A stretch of DNA of 64,000 bases, taken from positions 2,977,306-3,041,305 of the forward strand of contig CP036352.1 in NCBI GenBank assembly GCA_007753915.1. The letters are read 5' to 3'. This document shows, one piece after another, positions 17,733-26,851 of this stretch. Position 1 is the first letter of the stretch. The number at the start of each line of letters is the position of its first letter. The DNA is from Phycisphaerae bacterium RAS2. Its GTDB lineage: Bacteria > Planctomycetota > Phycisphaerae > UBA1845 > UTPLA1. The translations under genes were made by a program, and so were the position numbers. The notes beneath the pieces were generated by a model. It ran no database searches. It saw only the letters and a list, made by a program, of their open reading frames with translations, and had not been told where the DNA came from.

Positions 17733-19640
17733 CTAGCTCCCCGACGTGTCCTCCGATCCTTCCGCGACGGACAACGCCGCGAGGCGCCCTGCGGCCTCCT
17801 GCGCCCAGCAACTGTTCGGATACAGCCGCGCGAGATCATCATAGCGCGTTCGCGCTTCGTCGGTGATGTTGTCGTCCTCCAGCACCTCGGCCAGGCAAAA
17901 CAACGCCTGCGCGGCAGACGGGCGGTTGGCCAGTTGCGACACCAGGACACGAAATCGGTCAATCCGGCGGCTGATCGCGGCCTCCTGCATGGTAAGACGA
18001 ATTCGAGCGAAATCCGACGTGACCGATTCCGGGAAATGCGCAATCAGCGCCCGAAGATTCGAGGCGTAGGCCGGGGCCGTTTCATCCAGCCAGAGCAAGA
18101 GTTGGACCGGATGAATCGTTCGTTCCTCGGTTTTCGGCACGACCTCGAACACTTCATCGTAGGGTCGCGGCGCATCCCCCTGGCTGGATTCGATCAGCTC
18201 GCGAAGCCGCCGAGCCTGCAAGACCAGCCCCGCCACATCCAGGCCCAGACCGGCTGTCGGATCGGTGCGCTGGAAGACAAAATTTCGGGCATCCGGCGGC
18301 GGCATGCGCGGCTGCGTCGTCGCGCGAGCCAGATCAAAACGAAGCAGCAGTGAGTTCAGAAGTTCCAGCGCATCCGTGAGTTTCCCCTGCCTCGCATGGA
18401 GGATCGCTAATTTGTAAAGGGCCACCGCGGAAAGGCTGCTGGCTGGGAACTGCTGTCGAATGGTTTCCCACGTGGCCAGCGATGCCGGGCTCGGGCTGTC
18501 GTTCCGGTATTCAATGCGTTGGTTCCGCGCTAGGCTGGAACCAACGAGGCGATAATCCTGCACCTGGCCCTTGAGAAAGAGGACGTTTGCGACGTATCGC
18601 GAATGCGGGAATTCACGGATGAACCGGTCGCACGATTCAATCGCCCGGAGCCGATCCGATTCGGCATCGACGAGGGCGCGGTCAATGAATTGACCGAGCA
18701 ATTGGCGGGAGAGTTCCGCGAAGGAGGTATCGCGTGCATCGCTCCAGCTCCTGGCCGCCTCGCGTTCGGCCAGCATCCCCGCGTCGACCCGCGCGAACAA
18801 AGTGCGCCCCGCCGGACCGATGCTCTCTTCGAGAACGCGGTACGAAAGCTCGTCGCGACCCACCTGCGTATGAAACAGAAGTACAGGGATGGCGAAAAGC
18901 GCCGTGAGCAGTGGCGGGATGCCTCCGGGACGATAGTTGATCAGTCGCGCGATGAGCAGCGCCACGGCGCAAATGACGCAGGAACTCAACAGAGCCAGGA
19001 CCCACGGGGCATACATGAGCGCCTGATTCTGGAACGACCGCGGAGAGGTCGACGCGGGCTGCCACGATGCCGACACAAAGTAGATGGCGATCGGTACGAG
19101 GCCGATCAGCGCCGACGCGTAGCGGAAGGAAAAACGAAACGCAGGCAGCACCGAAAGGACGCAACCCAGCAACACGGTCAACCCAAGCCAGGGCATCGCC
19201 GCGAGGAAGATGACCATCGCGCAGAGCACAACGGCCGACGGCAGACGGTATAGAATCGTTACCAGAATTGGAATCGACGTAAGCGAGGCGAACAGCAGCC
19301 CCATGATGACAGCGTGGATCGGCACATCGCGGACGTTGATGGGGTGCGAAAGGAAGTCGGCCAGTGTGATCTGATCTTGCCCGGCCGGAATGAACGAGCG
19401 AGCCATGAGCGCCGCATAGTGATCGTAGGACCACGGCAACGGCACTCCCGTGCGCAGCCAGAATGCAAAACAACACAGCCCGGCGAAAAGCAGCCAGAGC
19501 AGGATGAGCATGATGACCGCCCGCCGCCGGTACTTCGGTGCAGTGCGCGACCAGACGTCGACGATGTCCGCGGGATCGACCGGGGGCAGCACGTCCAGGC
19601 CCGATTCGCTGCGGTTCGCGTTTTCCGCCACGCCTTCCAT
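17733..19640 (-). CDS. Hypothetical membrane protein with TPR-like C-terminal region
   Basis: 635 residues, not recognised. About residues 43-62 and 105-255 hold seven or so hydrophobic helices. The C-terminal 350 residues look like TPR/tetratricopeptide helices (RAIESCDRFIREFPHSRYV, VALYKLAILHARQGKLTDAL, and RIDRFRVLVSQLANRPSAAQ), probably soluble. The start lies one base past the ubiE stop, so translation is likely coupled. Being between ubiE and ubiX may only mean shared transcription; no enzyme motif links it to quinone synthesis. Confidence 0.8.
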   Translation of the reverse strand: MEGVAENANRSESGLDVLPPVDPADIVDVWSRTAPKYRRRAVIMLILLWLLFAGLCCFAFWLRTGVPLPWSYDHYAALMARSFIPAGQDQITLADFLSHPINVRDVPIHAVIMGLLFASLTSIPILVTILYRLPSAVVLCAMVIFLAAMPWLGLTVLLGCVLSVLPAFRFSFRYASALIGLVPIAIYFVSASWQPASTSPRSFQNQALMYAPWVLALLSSCVICAVALLIARLINYRPGGIPPLLTALFAIPVLLFHTQVGRDELSYRVLEESIGPAGRTLFARVDAGMLAEREAARSWSDARDTSFAELSRQLLGQFIDRALVDAESDRLRAIESCDRFIREFPHSRYVANVLFLKGQVQDYRLVGSSLARNQRIEYRNDSPSPASLATWETIRQQFPASSLSAVALYKLAILHARQGKLTDALELLNSLLLRFDLARATTQPRMPPPDARNFVFQRTDPTAGLGLDVAGLVLQARRLRELIESSQGDAPRPYDEVFEVVPKTEERTIHPVQLLLWLDETAPAYASNLRALIAHFPESVTSDFARIRLTMQEAAISRRIDRFRVLVSQLANRPSAAQALFCLAEVLEDDNITDEARTRYDDLARLYPNSCWAQEAAGRLAALSVAEGSEDTSGS

Positions 19641-19641
19641 C

Positions 19642-20391
19642 TCAAGCCTTTCGAGCCAGGTAAACGGTCACGATTCCGGCCGTCATTCGGCGCGTGACGC
19701 ATGATGCGAAGCCGGCCTCTGCCAGCGCGCGGCGCAGGGCCGGTTCATCCAGAAACGTCTCGACGGACTGCGGCAGGTAATCATACGCGCCGGTGCGGTC
19801 GCCGCTGATCCAGGTCGCCAGGCGCGGAAGTATGTTGCGGAAATACAAGCGATACATCCCCGCCGCCAATTGGAAGGACGGAATGGAAAACTCGAGAATC
19901 ACTGCACGGCCGCCGCGTCGCAGCACGCGATGGAATTCCCCCAGCCCGCGCTCGAGATTCTGAAAGTTTCGGATTCCAAAAGCGCAGCTCACCACATCGA
20001 ACGATTCGTCGGCGAACGGCAGTGCGGTGCCGTCCGCTCGGCACCACTGCGCCCGCGAGACCGGCCGCGCCGCCGCGAGCGCCAGCATTTGCGCCGAAAA
20101 ATCCGAGCCGACGACCTGCGCCGGATCGGCCTTGACGAAAGCCCGCGCGAAATCGCCCGTGCCGCAGGCCACGTCCAGAACGCGATCCGTCGACTGCACG
20201 GCAGCCATCGCCACGGCCCGCCGCCGCCACGATGCATCACGCCCCAGCGAGAGCCAGCGGTTCACGCGCTCATAGGTCGGCGCGATCGCATCGAACATCG
20301 CGCGCACGCGAAGCGCCTTGTCGGGCTGGCGATGCGGGTCAGCCAGGCGGGACTCGTCCCACACGACGCTGTTCGTAGGTCCGGCCGTCAT
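19642..20391 (-). CDS. ubiE: UbiE/MenG-type quinone C-methyltransferase
   Basis: SAM-dependent methyltransferase for the last ring methylation of demethylmenaquinone (or an equivalent ubiquinone step). 249 residues. SAM motif I VLDVACGTGDFARAF, then VVGSDFSAQMLALA, the family signature FDVVSCAFGIRNFQNLERGL, FHRVLRRGGRAVILEFS, and the family region YRLYFRNILPRLATWISGDRTGAYDYLPQSV split across the C-terminal half. The neighbours ubiD and ubiX supply the decarboxylation step. No ubiA-type prenyltransferase is in the window. Confidence 0.95.
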   Translation of the reverse strand: MTAGPTNSVVWDESRLADPHRQPDKALRVRAMFDAIAPTYERVNRWLSLGRDASWRRRAVAMAAVQSTDRVLDVACGTGDFARAFVKADPAQVVGSDFSAQMLALAAARPVSRAQWCRADGTALPFADESFDVVSCAFGIRNFQNLERGLGEFHRVLRRGGRAVILEFSIPSFQLAAGMYRLYFRNILPRLATWISGDRTGAYDYLPQSVETFLDEPALRRALAEAGFASCVTRRMTAGIVTVYLARKA

Positions 20392-20439
20392 GATCGGCGT
20401 ATTCTAGCGGTAATTGCTGACGGGGAAATTGAGAGACAA

Positions 20440-21075
20440 CTAGAACAGGATAAAGAGCACGCCGATGCCCGTCATCACGACTCCAACGATGAGCGCGACA
20501 TCGCTTGGCGTCCAACCCATGATGTCCTGGAGGAACCCGGACCAGATAAGCATGGGCAGCAGCGCGACGACCATTAACCCGCCCTGAAAGGAAACAAGCG
20601 ACCGCCCCGCACCAAGATGGATGACGTTCACGGCGAGAATGCTGATGACCGTCAGCGCAACCCCGACGAGAAGCCGCGCGCGCTCCCATTGCGGAAGCAT
20701 TCTTAGTCGCGTGGACCAACCGAAGGACTTGTCGATCGCGGTGCGCCGCGCGTCGATCAATGTAAACGGCTCGCCGCACTCCGGGCAGCGGCGCGACGTG
20801 AGGCCGGTCAGGTTGTAGTCACAGGTCGGGCAAACATGCAGGGGGTGCGCGGGGATGGGCGCTTCGTAAGCCGCGCTCGCCTGTTCGACTTTTCCGATGT
20901 CGCGCGGCCCGGTGCTATTCGGTTCGCCCGCAAGCGGAGCCAGCTCAAACGGCGGATCAATCTCCGGCGCGGGATCGTTCTCGCCGGCGCGCCCGGTCGC
21001 CTCGCAGGCATCCTTCAACGGCTGCAACTCAATCGGCTGGCTCTTCGGCGGGCGGCGTGGATTGGTCGGGTTCAT
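20440..21075 (-). CDS. Zinc-ribbon membrane protein of planctomycete type
   Basis: 211 residues, no known function. The N-terminal 70 residues are Pro/Glu-rich. A four-cysteine ribbon follows (CPTCDYNLTGL and CPECGEPF at about 84-106). Three hydrophobic helices make up the C-terminal 90 residues. The CDYxL...CPECG ribbon is very common in planctomycete membrane proteins; a second example lies at 55043-55540. The ATG at 21075 follows GAGAGGGG. It lies between ubiD and ubiE on the same strand. Confidence 0.85.
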   Translation of the reverse strand: MNPTNPRRPPKSQPIELQPLKDACEATGRAGENDPAPEIDPPFELAPLAGEPNSTGPRDIGKVEQASAAYEAPIPAHPLHVCPTCDYNLTGLTSRRCPECGEPFTLIDARRTAIDKSFGWSTRLRMLPQWERARLLVGVALTVISILAVNVIHLGAGRSLVSFQGGLMVVALLPMLIWSGFLQDIMGWTPSDVALIVGVVMTGIGVLFILF

Positions 21076-21096
21076 GGCGCCCCTCTCGCGAGATGC

Positions 21097-22779
21097 TTAC
21101 GGAAGACCGTACTCGCCCCAGCGACCTTCAACGAGGCGAATGACCTCATCCGGCATCGCCATCGTCCGGGGCCAGTCGCGGACGACGCCCTCGCCGGGAA
21201 TCTTGCGCGTGGCGTCGATGCCCATCTTGCTGCCTGCGCCGAGGTACGGCGCCGCGTGATCGAGTATGTCCATCGGCCCATCCACGATGAACGTATCGCG
21301 GCGCGGGTCCACGTGCGCGCCGACGGCGAACATCACGGCCTGCTCATCGTGCACGTCCACGTCTTCGTCCACGATGACGATAAACTTGCTGAACATCATC
21401 TGCCCCGCGCCCCAGATGCTGCTGGCGACTTTTCGTGCCTGGAGCGGGTATTCCTTGCGTATCCGGACGAAACAAAAATTGTGAAACGCGCCCCATCGCG
21501 GCAGATTGTAGTCCACCACATCGGGAATCAGCATCTGAAGCAGCGGCAGGAATACGCGCTCCGTCGCCTTGCCCATGTAGTAATCTTCCATCGGCGGGTA
21601 CCCGACGATCGTTGTCGGATAGATCGGCCGCTCGCGGTGGGTGATGGCTGTGACGCGAATCGTGGGAAACGAATCGGCAAGGCTGTAAAAGCCCGTGTGA
21701 TCGCCGAAGGGGCCCTCGCGTGCCGATTCCGTGGCACTCACAAACCCTTCGATCACGATCTCGGCGTTGGCCGGCACGTCGAGCGGAAGGGTCTTCGCGG
21801 GGACCATCGGGATGCCGCCGTCGTTGAGGAACCCGGCGAACATCAATTCGCTGATTCCCGGCGGTAGCGGGCAGGTCGCCGCGTAGGGCAGCACGCTTTC
21901 GCCGCCCAGAACGATGGCGACAGGCATGTCGCGCCCCTGCGCCGCCCACAGGCGCTGATGCCGCGCCCCGTCATGATGCATGTGACAGTGAAAGATGGCG
22001 CTGCGCGGGCCGGTGACTTGAATGCGATACATGCCGATGTTCGGCTCGGAGCCGTCGGGCTTGGTTGTGTAAATGCCGGCGAAGGTGATGTAGCGACCGA
22101 CGGGAAAATCGGATGATGCTCCGGACGACGCTGCTCCCGGACTCCGGCTCGACACGAGCCGGCTCTGGTTCTCATGCGTTTGGACGTTTTGACTTTTTGA
22201 CGTTTCGACGTTTAGTTTTTGCAATTCAGCGTTTTGGCGTTTTGGCAGTTTCCCTGCAATCACGTCTTCATCCGCCCCGCCGTCGTGCGGCCAGCACTTG
22301 ATGATCGGGAGCGCCAGCAGATCGACATCATCGGTATGCACGACTTCCTGGCAAATGCCTCGTTTGACGCGTTTCGGTGCGTAGCCGGCGATCTTTGCCA
22401 GCTCCGGCAGCATCTTGATCTTCTCAACCAACGTTGCCGGCGGCTCGGGCTTGGCCAGCTTCTGCACGCGCGCAGCGAGCGATTCAAAATCTTCGCAGCC
22501 CAGCGCCATCCGCATTCGCGCGTAACTTCCGAACAGGTTGATCGCCACCGGCATCGCGCTGCCGCGCACGCGCTCGAAGAGCAGCCCCACACCGCCGTCG
22601 CCGCCGTGAACCGGGTCAGTGCGCGGCGCGCCGGCCAATCCCTCCGGGCAGGTCGATTTGCTCACGCGATCAGCAATCGCGGAGATTTCCAATTCGGGAT
22701 CGACTTCAGCGCGAACCCGGCGCAATTGTCCCGCCGACTCCAGCGCTGCGATGAATTCCTGGAGATTGGAATACGCCAA
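21097..22779 (-). CDS. ubiD: UbiD-family decarboxylase with an in-frame repeat-derived insertion
   Basis: prFMN-dependent aromatic-acid decarboxylase, likely acting on the prenylated naphthoate intermediate of menaquinone synthesis. 560 residues, longer than the usual 480-500. Family motifs: PIIKCWPHDGG (about 158-168), ITFAGIYTTKPDG, NIGMYRIQVTGPRSAIFHCHMHHDGA in two pieces, GPFGDHTGFYS, and IVDGPMDILDHAAP. Between DGG168 and GRY230 is about 55 extra residues (KLPKRQNAELQKLNVETSKS and on) encoded by AT-rich repeat DNA. The start is a TTG at 22779 with GAGGAG eight bases upstream. It follows the helicase gene by 33 bases. Confidence 0.94.
   Translation of the reverse strand: MAYSNLQEFIAALESAGQLRRVRAEVDPELEISAIADRVSKSTCPEGLAGAPRTDPVHGGDGGVGLLFERVRGSAMPVAINLFGSYARMRMALGCEDFESLAARVQKLAKPEPPATLVEKIKMLPELAKIAGYAPKRVKRGICQEVVHTDDVDLLALPIIKCWPHDGGADEDVIAGKLPKRQNAELQKLNVETSKSQNVQTHENQSRLVSSRSPGAASSGASSDFPVGRYITFAGIYTTKPDGSEPNIGMYRIQVTGPRSAIFHCHMHHDGARHQRLWAAQGRDMPVAIVLGGESVLPYAATCPLPPGISELMFAGFLNDGGIPMVPAKTLPLDVPANAEIVIEGFVSATESAREGPFGDHTGFYSLADSFPTIRVTAITHRERPIYPTTIVGYPPMEDYYMGKATERVFLPLLQMLIPDVVDYNLPRWGAFHNFCFVRIRKEYPLQARKVASSIWGAGQMMFSKFIVIVDEDVDVHDEQAVMFAVGAHVDPRRDTFIVDGPMDILDHAAPYLGAGSKMGIDATRKIPGEGVVRDWPRTMAMPDEVIRLVEGRWGEYGLP
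22171..22200 (-). repeat. Dispersed GACGTTTTGAC-type repeat inside ubiD
   Basis: Thirty bases match the repeat at 50016-50045 with three mismatches, in the same orientation. The AT-rich low-complexity tract continues to about 22250. On the minus strand it encodes the SKSQNVQTHENQ part of the UbiD insertion. Confidence 0.75.
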
Positions 22780-22812
22780 GGCGGGACTCCTCGCAGAGCA
22801 ATGGCGATTGCC

Positions 22813-24120
22813 TTAGCGACGACGGCGGCGCGAAAGAGGGAATTTCCCTCCCAGGTTCGGAACGGGTGCGGTCGAAGCCGGCACCGCCTTCGCACCGACA
22901 GCCGTCTGAAAAGAGGAAGGGATCTCGTAGGCGCGACGACCGCCGGTCGGCTCCGCGGCCTCTCCGCGCGGCGGCGGCGTCGGTGTGAAGCCCTCCACTT
23001 CGAGTTTTTCAATCTGCCGATTGATGAGCATCTCGATTTCGGTCAGTTCGGCGCCCTGCTCGCGCGTGACGAGCGTGATCGCCTTTCCGGTGCTGCCCAT
23101 GCGCGCCGTGCGGCCGATGCGGTGGACATACACCTGAATGTCCTGCGGCAGGTCGTAGTTGATGATGTGCGTGATCTGATGCACGTCGATGCCGCGGGCC
23201 GCGAGATCCGTCGCCACCAGCACCGGGATCTGGTGCTTGCGGAAACGCTCCATGATGCGCTCGCGCTTCTGCTGCACAAGGTCGCCATGGATTTCCTTCG
23301 CCTCGATGCCGATCGAAAACAACCGCTTGGTCAGCTTTCGGGCGCCGTGCTTGGTGTTCGTGAAGATGATCGCCAGCTTGGGCTGCTCCTTCTGGAGCAG
23401 CAGCTTGAGAAGTTGAAACTTGTCCCACGCCTCGACCGTGCAATAGTATTGCTGGACCGCGTCAACCGTCAGATCGTCCTTGGAGACGTTGACCTCGACC
23501 GGATCGTTCATGTACTGCTTCGCGAGGCGCTTGACTTCTTCATCCAGCGTCGCGGAGACAAAAATCGTCTGGTGCGGATGCGTCACGCGGCCGAGGATCT
23601 TGCGGATGTCGTCGCGGAATCCGATGTCCAGCATGCGGTCTACTTCGTCCAGCACCACGAAGCGAAGCGTATCCAGCTTCAGCGCGCCGCGGTTGAGCAC
23701 ATCCATCACACGGCCCGGCGTTCCCACGACCACGTGCGGCTTGCGGCCGAGCTGGTGCAATTGCTCCTTCATGCCCGTGCCGCCGTAAACCGGCACGCAG
23801 TGGATATCGCGGTACTTAGCGATGCGACGAAACTCTCCGACCACCTGCGCAGCAAGCTCGCGCGTCGGAGTCAGGACCATCATTTGAAGCCGACCGGCCG
23901 GATCGACCATCTGAAGCGTCGGCATGCCGAAGGTCGCGGTCTTGCCCGTGCCGGTGCGCGCCTGTCCGAGCACGTCGCGTCCGGAGAGCACGATCGGGAC
24001 GACGTCCTTCTGAATCGGCGAAGGTTCCTTGAACTCCATGTCGGCCAGCGCGCGGAGGATCGGCGCTTCCAGCCCCAGTTCGGCAAATGCTTTGGGAAGT
24101 TCGACGTGACGTTGCATCAT
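22813..24120 (-). CDS. DEAD-box ATP-dependent RNA helicase (motif II DEVD)
   Basis: RNA helicase of 435 residues. Q motif region ADMEFKEPSPIQ; motif I ARTGTGKT 54-61; Ia PTRELAAQ; Ib TPGR; motif II is DEVD at 158-161 instead of the standard DEAD; III SAT; IV to VI include ATDLAARGID and HRIGRTARMG. The last 70 residues are Pro/Gly/Arg-rich and end in SRRRRR, as in RNA-binding tails of RhlE/CshA-like helicases. It heads the minus-strand run that continues with ubiD. A link to quinone synthesis is not implied. Confidence 0.95.
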   Translation of the reverse strand: MMQRHVELPKAFAELGLEAPILRALADMEFKEPSPIQKDVVPIVLSGRDVLGQARTGTGKTATFGMPTLQMVDPAGRLQMMVLTPTRELAAQVVGEFRRIAKYRDIHCVPVYGGTGMKEQLHQLGRKPHVVVGTPGRVMDVLNRGALKLDTLRFVVLDEVDRMLDIGFRDDIRKILGRVTHPHQTIFVSATLDEEVKRLAKQYMNDPVEVNVSKDDLTVDAVQQYYCTVEAWDKFQLLKLLLQKEQPKLAIIFTNTKHGARKLTKRLFSIGIEAKEIHGDLVQQKRERIMERFRKHQIPVLVATDLAARGIDVHQITHIINYDLPQDIQVYVHRIGRTARMGSTGKAITLVTREQGAELTEIEMLINRQIEKLEVEGFTPTPPPRGEAAEPTGGRRAYEIPSSFQTAVGAKAVPASTAPVPNLGGKFPLSRRRRR

Positions 24121-24324
24121 GAGGCTTGAACGAATCCTTCTGACCGGCTTGGCGTTTGGGCACGTTTCATTTGTTTACGGACCGTATCATAGCTGCCAAA
24201 TCGGCTCTCGTACAGAGGGGTGCCCGTCCGGCCGCAGCCGACGGCTGAATTAGCGGGCGGATTCTCGCGACAACATGACTCCCGGCCCATCGACTGCCTA
24301 AGGTTGATTGAGGGGGAATCCACC

Positions 24325-24708
24325 ATGAGCGCATCCGGCACGCCGCGCCCGCACAATTCGCCGCGGGCTGAATCGGCTGTTCTGAATTCGTCCGACCCGA
24401 CAGACCCTGTCTTGTCCACACCTGCCGAGGTCAACCGAGACATCTTCCGCGAAACGATCCGCGGCCTGATCGAAGACAACCAGCTTGACCGCAGGACCGA
24501 GCGCGAGGCCGTCGAATTCGCGCGGCATCTTGCAATCGATGCATCCGATGCCATCGCGATGATTGCCGCAGCACGGCGCGAGGCGGGCCTGCCGATGGAG
24601 CCGTCCGCCGAACGGACGATGGATGCTGCGACGCGCGGCGTTACCGGCGTGGCCGTGATCGTGCTGCTGCTCAACGCCGTCTGGTTCTGGTACGTCCTCA
24701 GGCATTGA
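24325..24708 (+). CDS. Small tail-anchored hypothetical protein
   Basis: 127 residues, not recognised. Soluble helical N-terminal part (FRETIRGLIEDNQLDRRTER) and one C-terminal membrane helix (GVAVIVLLLNAVWFWYVL), so it is probably tail-anchored with the bulk in the cytoplasm. GAGGGGGA stands about nine bases before the ATG at 24325, fixing the start; the upstream extension is rejected. It is divergent from the helicase gene, and the 204-base gap must hold both promoters. Confidence 0.75.
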   Translation: MSASGTPRPHNSPRAESAVLNSSDPTDPVLSTPAEVNRDIFRETIRGLIEDNQLDRRTEREAVEFARHLAIDASDAIAMIAAARREAGLPMEPSAERTMDAATRGVTGVAVIVLLLNAVWFWYVLRH

Positions 24709-24761
24709 CGTGCGTTCGCCGCGATTGCCGCGACCGACCGTTGCGTCTATCCTGACCCGTC

Positions 24762-25358
24762 ATGTGGCGGGAATACACGCGCGAATCGCCGGCTCGCAAG
24801 GGTCTGGCCCTGGCGGCGAGCGCCGCGGCGCTCGCGGGCACCGTGGCCATGGCCTACGCGCTGACCAATCTCCGCACATCGCCGCTGGAAGCCACTCGCC
24901 GGATTCACCCTCCCTACTGGCCGATCTCATTTGAATTGCCCGAGTCGTGGGTTCGCCGATCGCTGGACGTGAACTTCCTTGAGCCCGAAACACCCGACGA
25001 CCTGATCGGGCGGATTGCGTTTGAAGATCGTCGCCGCGGCAACGAAGTCGTCGCCCGTGCCACGATACTATTCACGCTGCTCGAACCGGGTGACACCGTG
25101 GAGGATTTCCTCGATTCGCTTCCCGACGACGCGACCACGGCTTCCGGTGCCGTTCAGATCGGCAATTGGACCGGGTCCTCGATTCGTTTCGATGATCCCG
25201 AAGCACAGGGGCTTCGCGCCGCGGCGGCGGTGTCTCCGGAGGGTCTGGCTATCGCGGTCATCTGTGAACATGCTCATGCCACGTCGGCGGCCGATCGCCT
25301 CGTGGAGCGAATCGCCGGCTCGGTTCGCCCGGAGCCATGGTTCCTGCCGCGATTCTGA
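24762..25358 (+). CDS. Exported or membrane-anchored hypothetical protein
   Basis: 198 residues. One N-terminal hydrophobic segment (about 14-35, GLALAASAAALAGTVAMAYAL), then a soluble domain containing FELPESWVRR and VARATILFTLLEPGDTVEDF. The fold resembles the small domain at the N-terminus of the next protein (FSIQPPPGWQV), so the two are probably distant paralogues of a PsbP/DUF1795-like type (inference from pattern only). Its end overlaps or nearly touches the next gene. Confidence 0.7.
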   Translation: MWREYTRESPARKGLALAASAAALAGTVAMAYALTNLRTSPLEATRRIHPPYWPISFELPESWVRRSLDVNFLEPETPDDLIGRIAFEDRRRGNEVVARATILFTLLEPGDTVEDFLDSLPDDATTASGAVQIGNWTGSSIRFDDPEAQGLRAAAAVSPEGLAIAVICEHAHATSAADRLVERIAGSVRPEPWFLPRF

Positions 25359-25387
25359 CATGTGGAAAGGCGTACCCGATCTTGATC

Positions 25388-26851
25388 ATGTCTCCGATCG
25401 CATTCGTCGTCAGTCTGGCCTGCTCGCTCCTGGCTCAAACGGCCTCGTCGCAACCCGGCGACCGCGACGAGGATGCGTCCCCGCCGGTCCCCGCACGACC
25501 AGCCGCTCTGATTCCCGGCCTTGAGGAACCCTACATCGACGGAACATTCGGGTTTTCGATTCAGCCGCCTCCCGGCTGGCAGGTCGTTCCCATGCGCAAG
25601 CAGGACAAGAACGAACTCGTGTTGCTGCGACTGGTGCAGATCCTTCCCGACGGACGCTTCAGCGAGATCTCCGTGCGACAAACGTCGCTCCCCCAGCGTC
25701 AGCCGATGAACGACCTGTTGAAACAGCGGGCGAGTGAGCTGGAGCTTCAATTCTCCAACGCAAAGATTCACTCGCAGCAGGTGCAGCCGATCGCGGGCCG
25801 CCCCGGCGGAAGCCTCACCGCGAGCTACTGGCGGGAGAACCGCGAACATCTGCGCGTCGAGGCGCTGGTCGACGCCGGCCGACGGCAATGCATTCGTCTT
25901 ATCTGGGTCGGCCCGCTGGAGCTGCGCGCCGATAGTGAGGCGATGTTCGCTCGTGTGGTCGCTTCGTTTCAGTTGCTGCGCGACCAGGTCACCGAGCAGG
26001 AGCTTCGGGCCGCGCTTCAGGCCGGTCAGGGGTGGATGGAATCCCTCACAGCGAAGAAACTCCACGCCGCCCTGCTTGAAGACGAATTACTGCGCATCAC
26101 CCATTCCGGAAAGACCATCGGCTTCATCCGTGTTCAGCAGGTCGCCGAGCCGTTTGAGAAACGCGAGGGCGTGCGCGTCCGGGAGCGCGGCTGGACCTTT
26201 GAACCGGACGGCCGCATCCGCCGGATACAAAACTCCACGTTCTTGAGCGATGATCTGAAGTACGAGCGCTGGCGAACGAGCATCACAACGCTCGTGCCGC
26301 GCCGGAGCGACGCGCCGCAGACACTCGAGGTGGTGCTGGAGGAGGGCTTGCGCACCGATCGGTATCTTCTCTCCAACCAATGCTACGACATTCTCGCGCC
26401 GGCCGTGGAGAATCCGTCGCTCACCCTGCCGAAGACATTTCTGCCCCGCGCGTTGGTTCGGATGATGCCGCGCCTGGTGGACGACCCTGCGAAGAAACAG
26501 CGACTGGGTTTCACCTATTTCGACCACCGAAAAGCCGACCTGGTTCTGCGCGTGGTGGACTTCCACGGGCCGGTTGATTCGATTCCCGAGGGCGCGGTTG
26601 TGACCGGCTCGTCGCGCGTCTTTCAGATCGACGAGCGCGAGGGGCTGGCGTCCAATCCGTCGGAGCTATTCGTCGATGACAAAGGCCGAACCGTGCTCGC
26701 GCGCGTCGGAAAGCTGACACTGACTCCCACGACGGCGAAGGAAATGGAGGAGATGTTTCTGTCACGCGTGACCGCCGCCGAAAGCGCGATGACCGAACTG
26801 GAAGCGCAGGCCAACGAAGCCATGCAGGGTCGCTTCGGCCGCAAGCCGTGA
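25388..26851 (+). CDS. Exported hypothetical protein
   Basis: 487 residues from the ATG at 25388, which directly gives a signal peptide (MSPIAFVVSLACSLLAQTAS). An earlier in-frame ATG at 25337 would overlap the previous gene and bury the signal. The first domain (about 40-190) has the FGFSIQPPPGWQV pattern with a C-terminal FARVVASFQLL end typical of lipoprotein-like PsbP-fold domains. The second (about 210-400) has HSGKTIGFIRVQQ and beta-rich sequence that may bind a polymer. The C-terminus is a helix (AKEMEEMFLSRVTAAES). Function unknown; probably an operon with 24762-25358. Confidence 0.75.
   Translation: MSPIAFVVSLACSLLAQTASSQPGDRDEDASPPVPARPAALIPGLEEPYIDGTFGFSIQPPPGWQVVPMRKQDKNELVLLRLVQILPDGRFSEISVRQTSLPQRQPMNDLLKQRASELELQFSNAKIHSQQVQPIAGRPGGSLTASYWRENREHLRVEALVDAGRRQCIRLIWVGPLELRADSEAMFARVVASFQLLRDQVTEQELRAALQAGQGWMESLTAKKLHAALLEDELLRITHSGKTIGFIRVQQVAEPFEKREGVRVRERGWTFEPDGRIRRIQNSTFLSDDLKYERWRTSITTLVPRRSDAPQTLEVVLEEGLRTDRYLLSNQCYDILAPAVENPSLTLPKTFLPRALVRMMPRLVDDPAKKQRLGFTYFDHRKADLVLRVVDFHGPVDSIPEGAVVTGSSRVFQIDEREGLASNPSELFVDDKGRTVLARVGKLTLTPTTAKEMEEMFLSRVTAAESAMTELEAQANEAMQGRFGRKP

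Noticed and set aside
22219-24129. Plus-strand open frame of 636 codons
   Set aside because: It lies opposite ubiD and the helicase and has no family-like sequence; high third-position GC keeps the opposite frame open.
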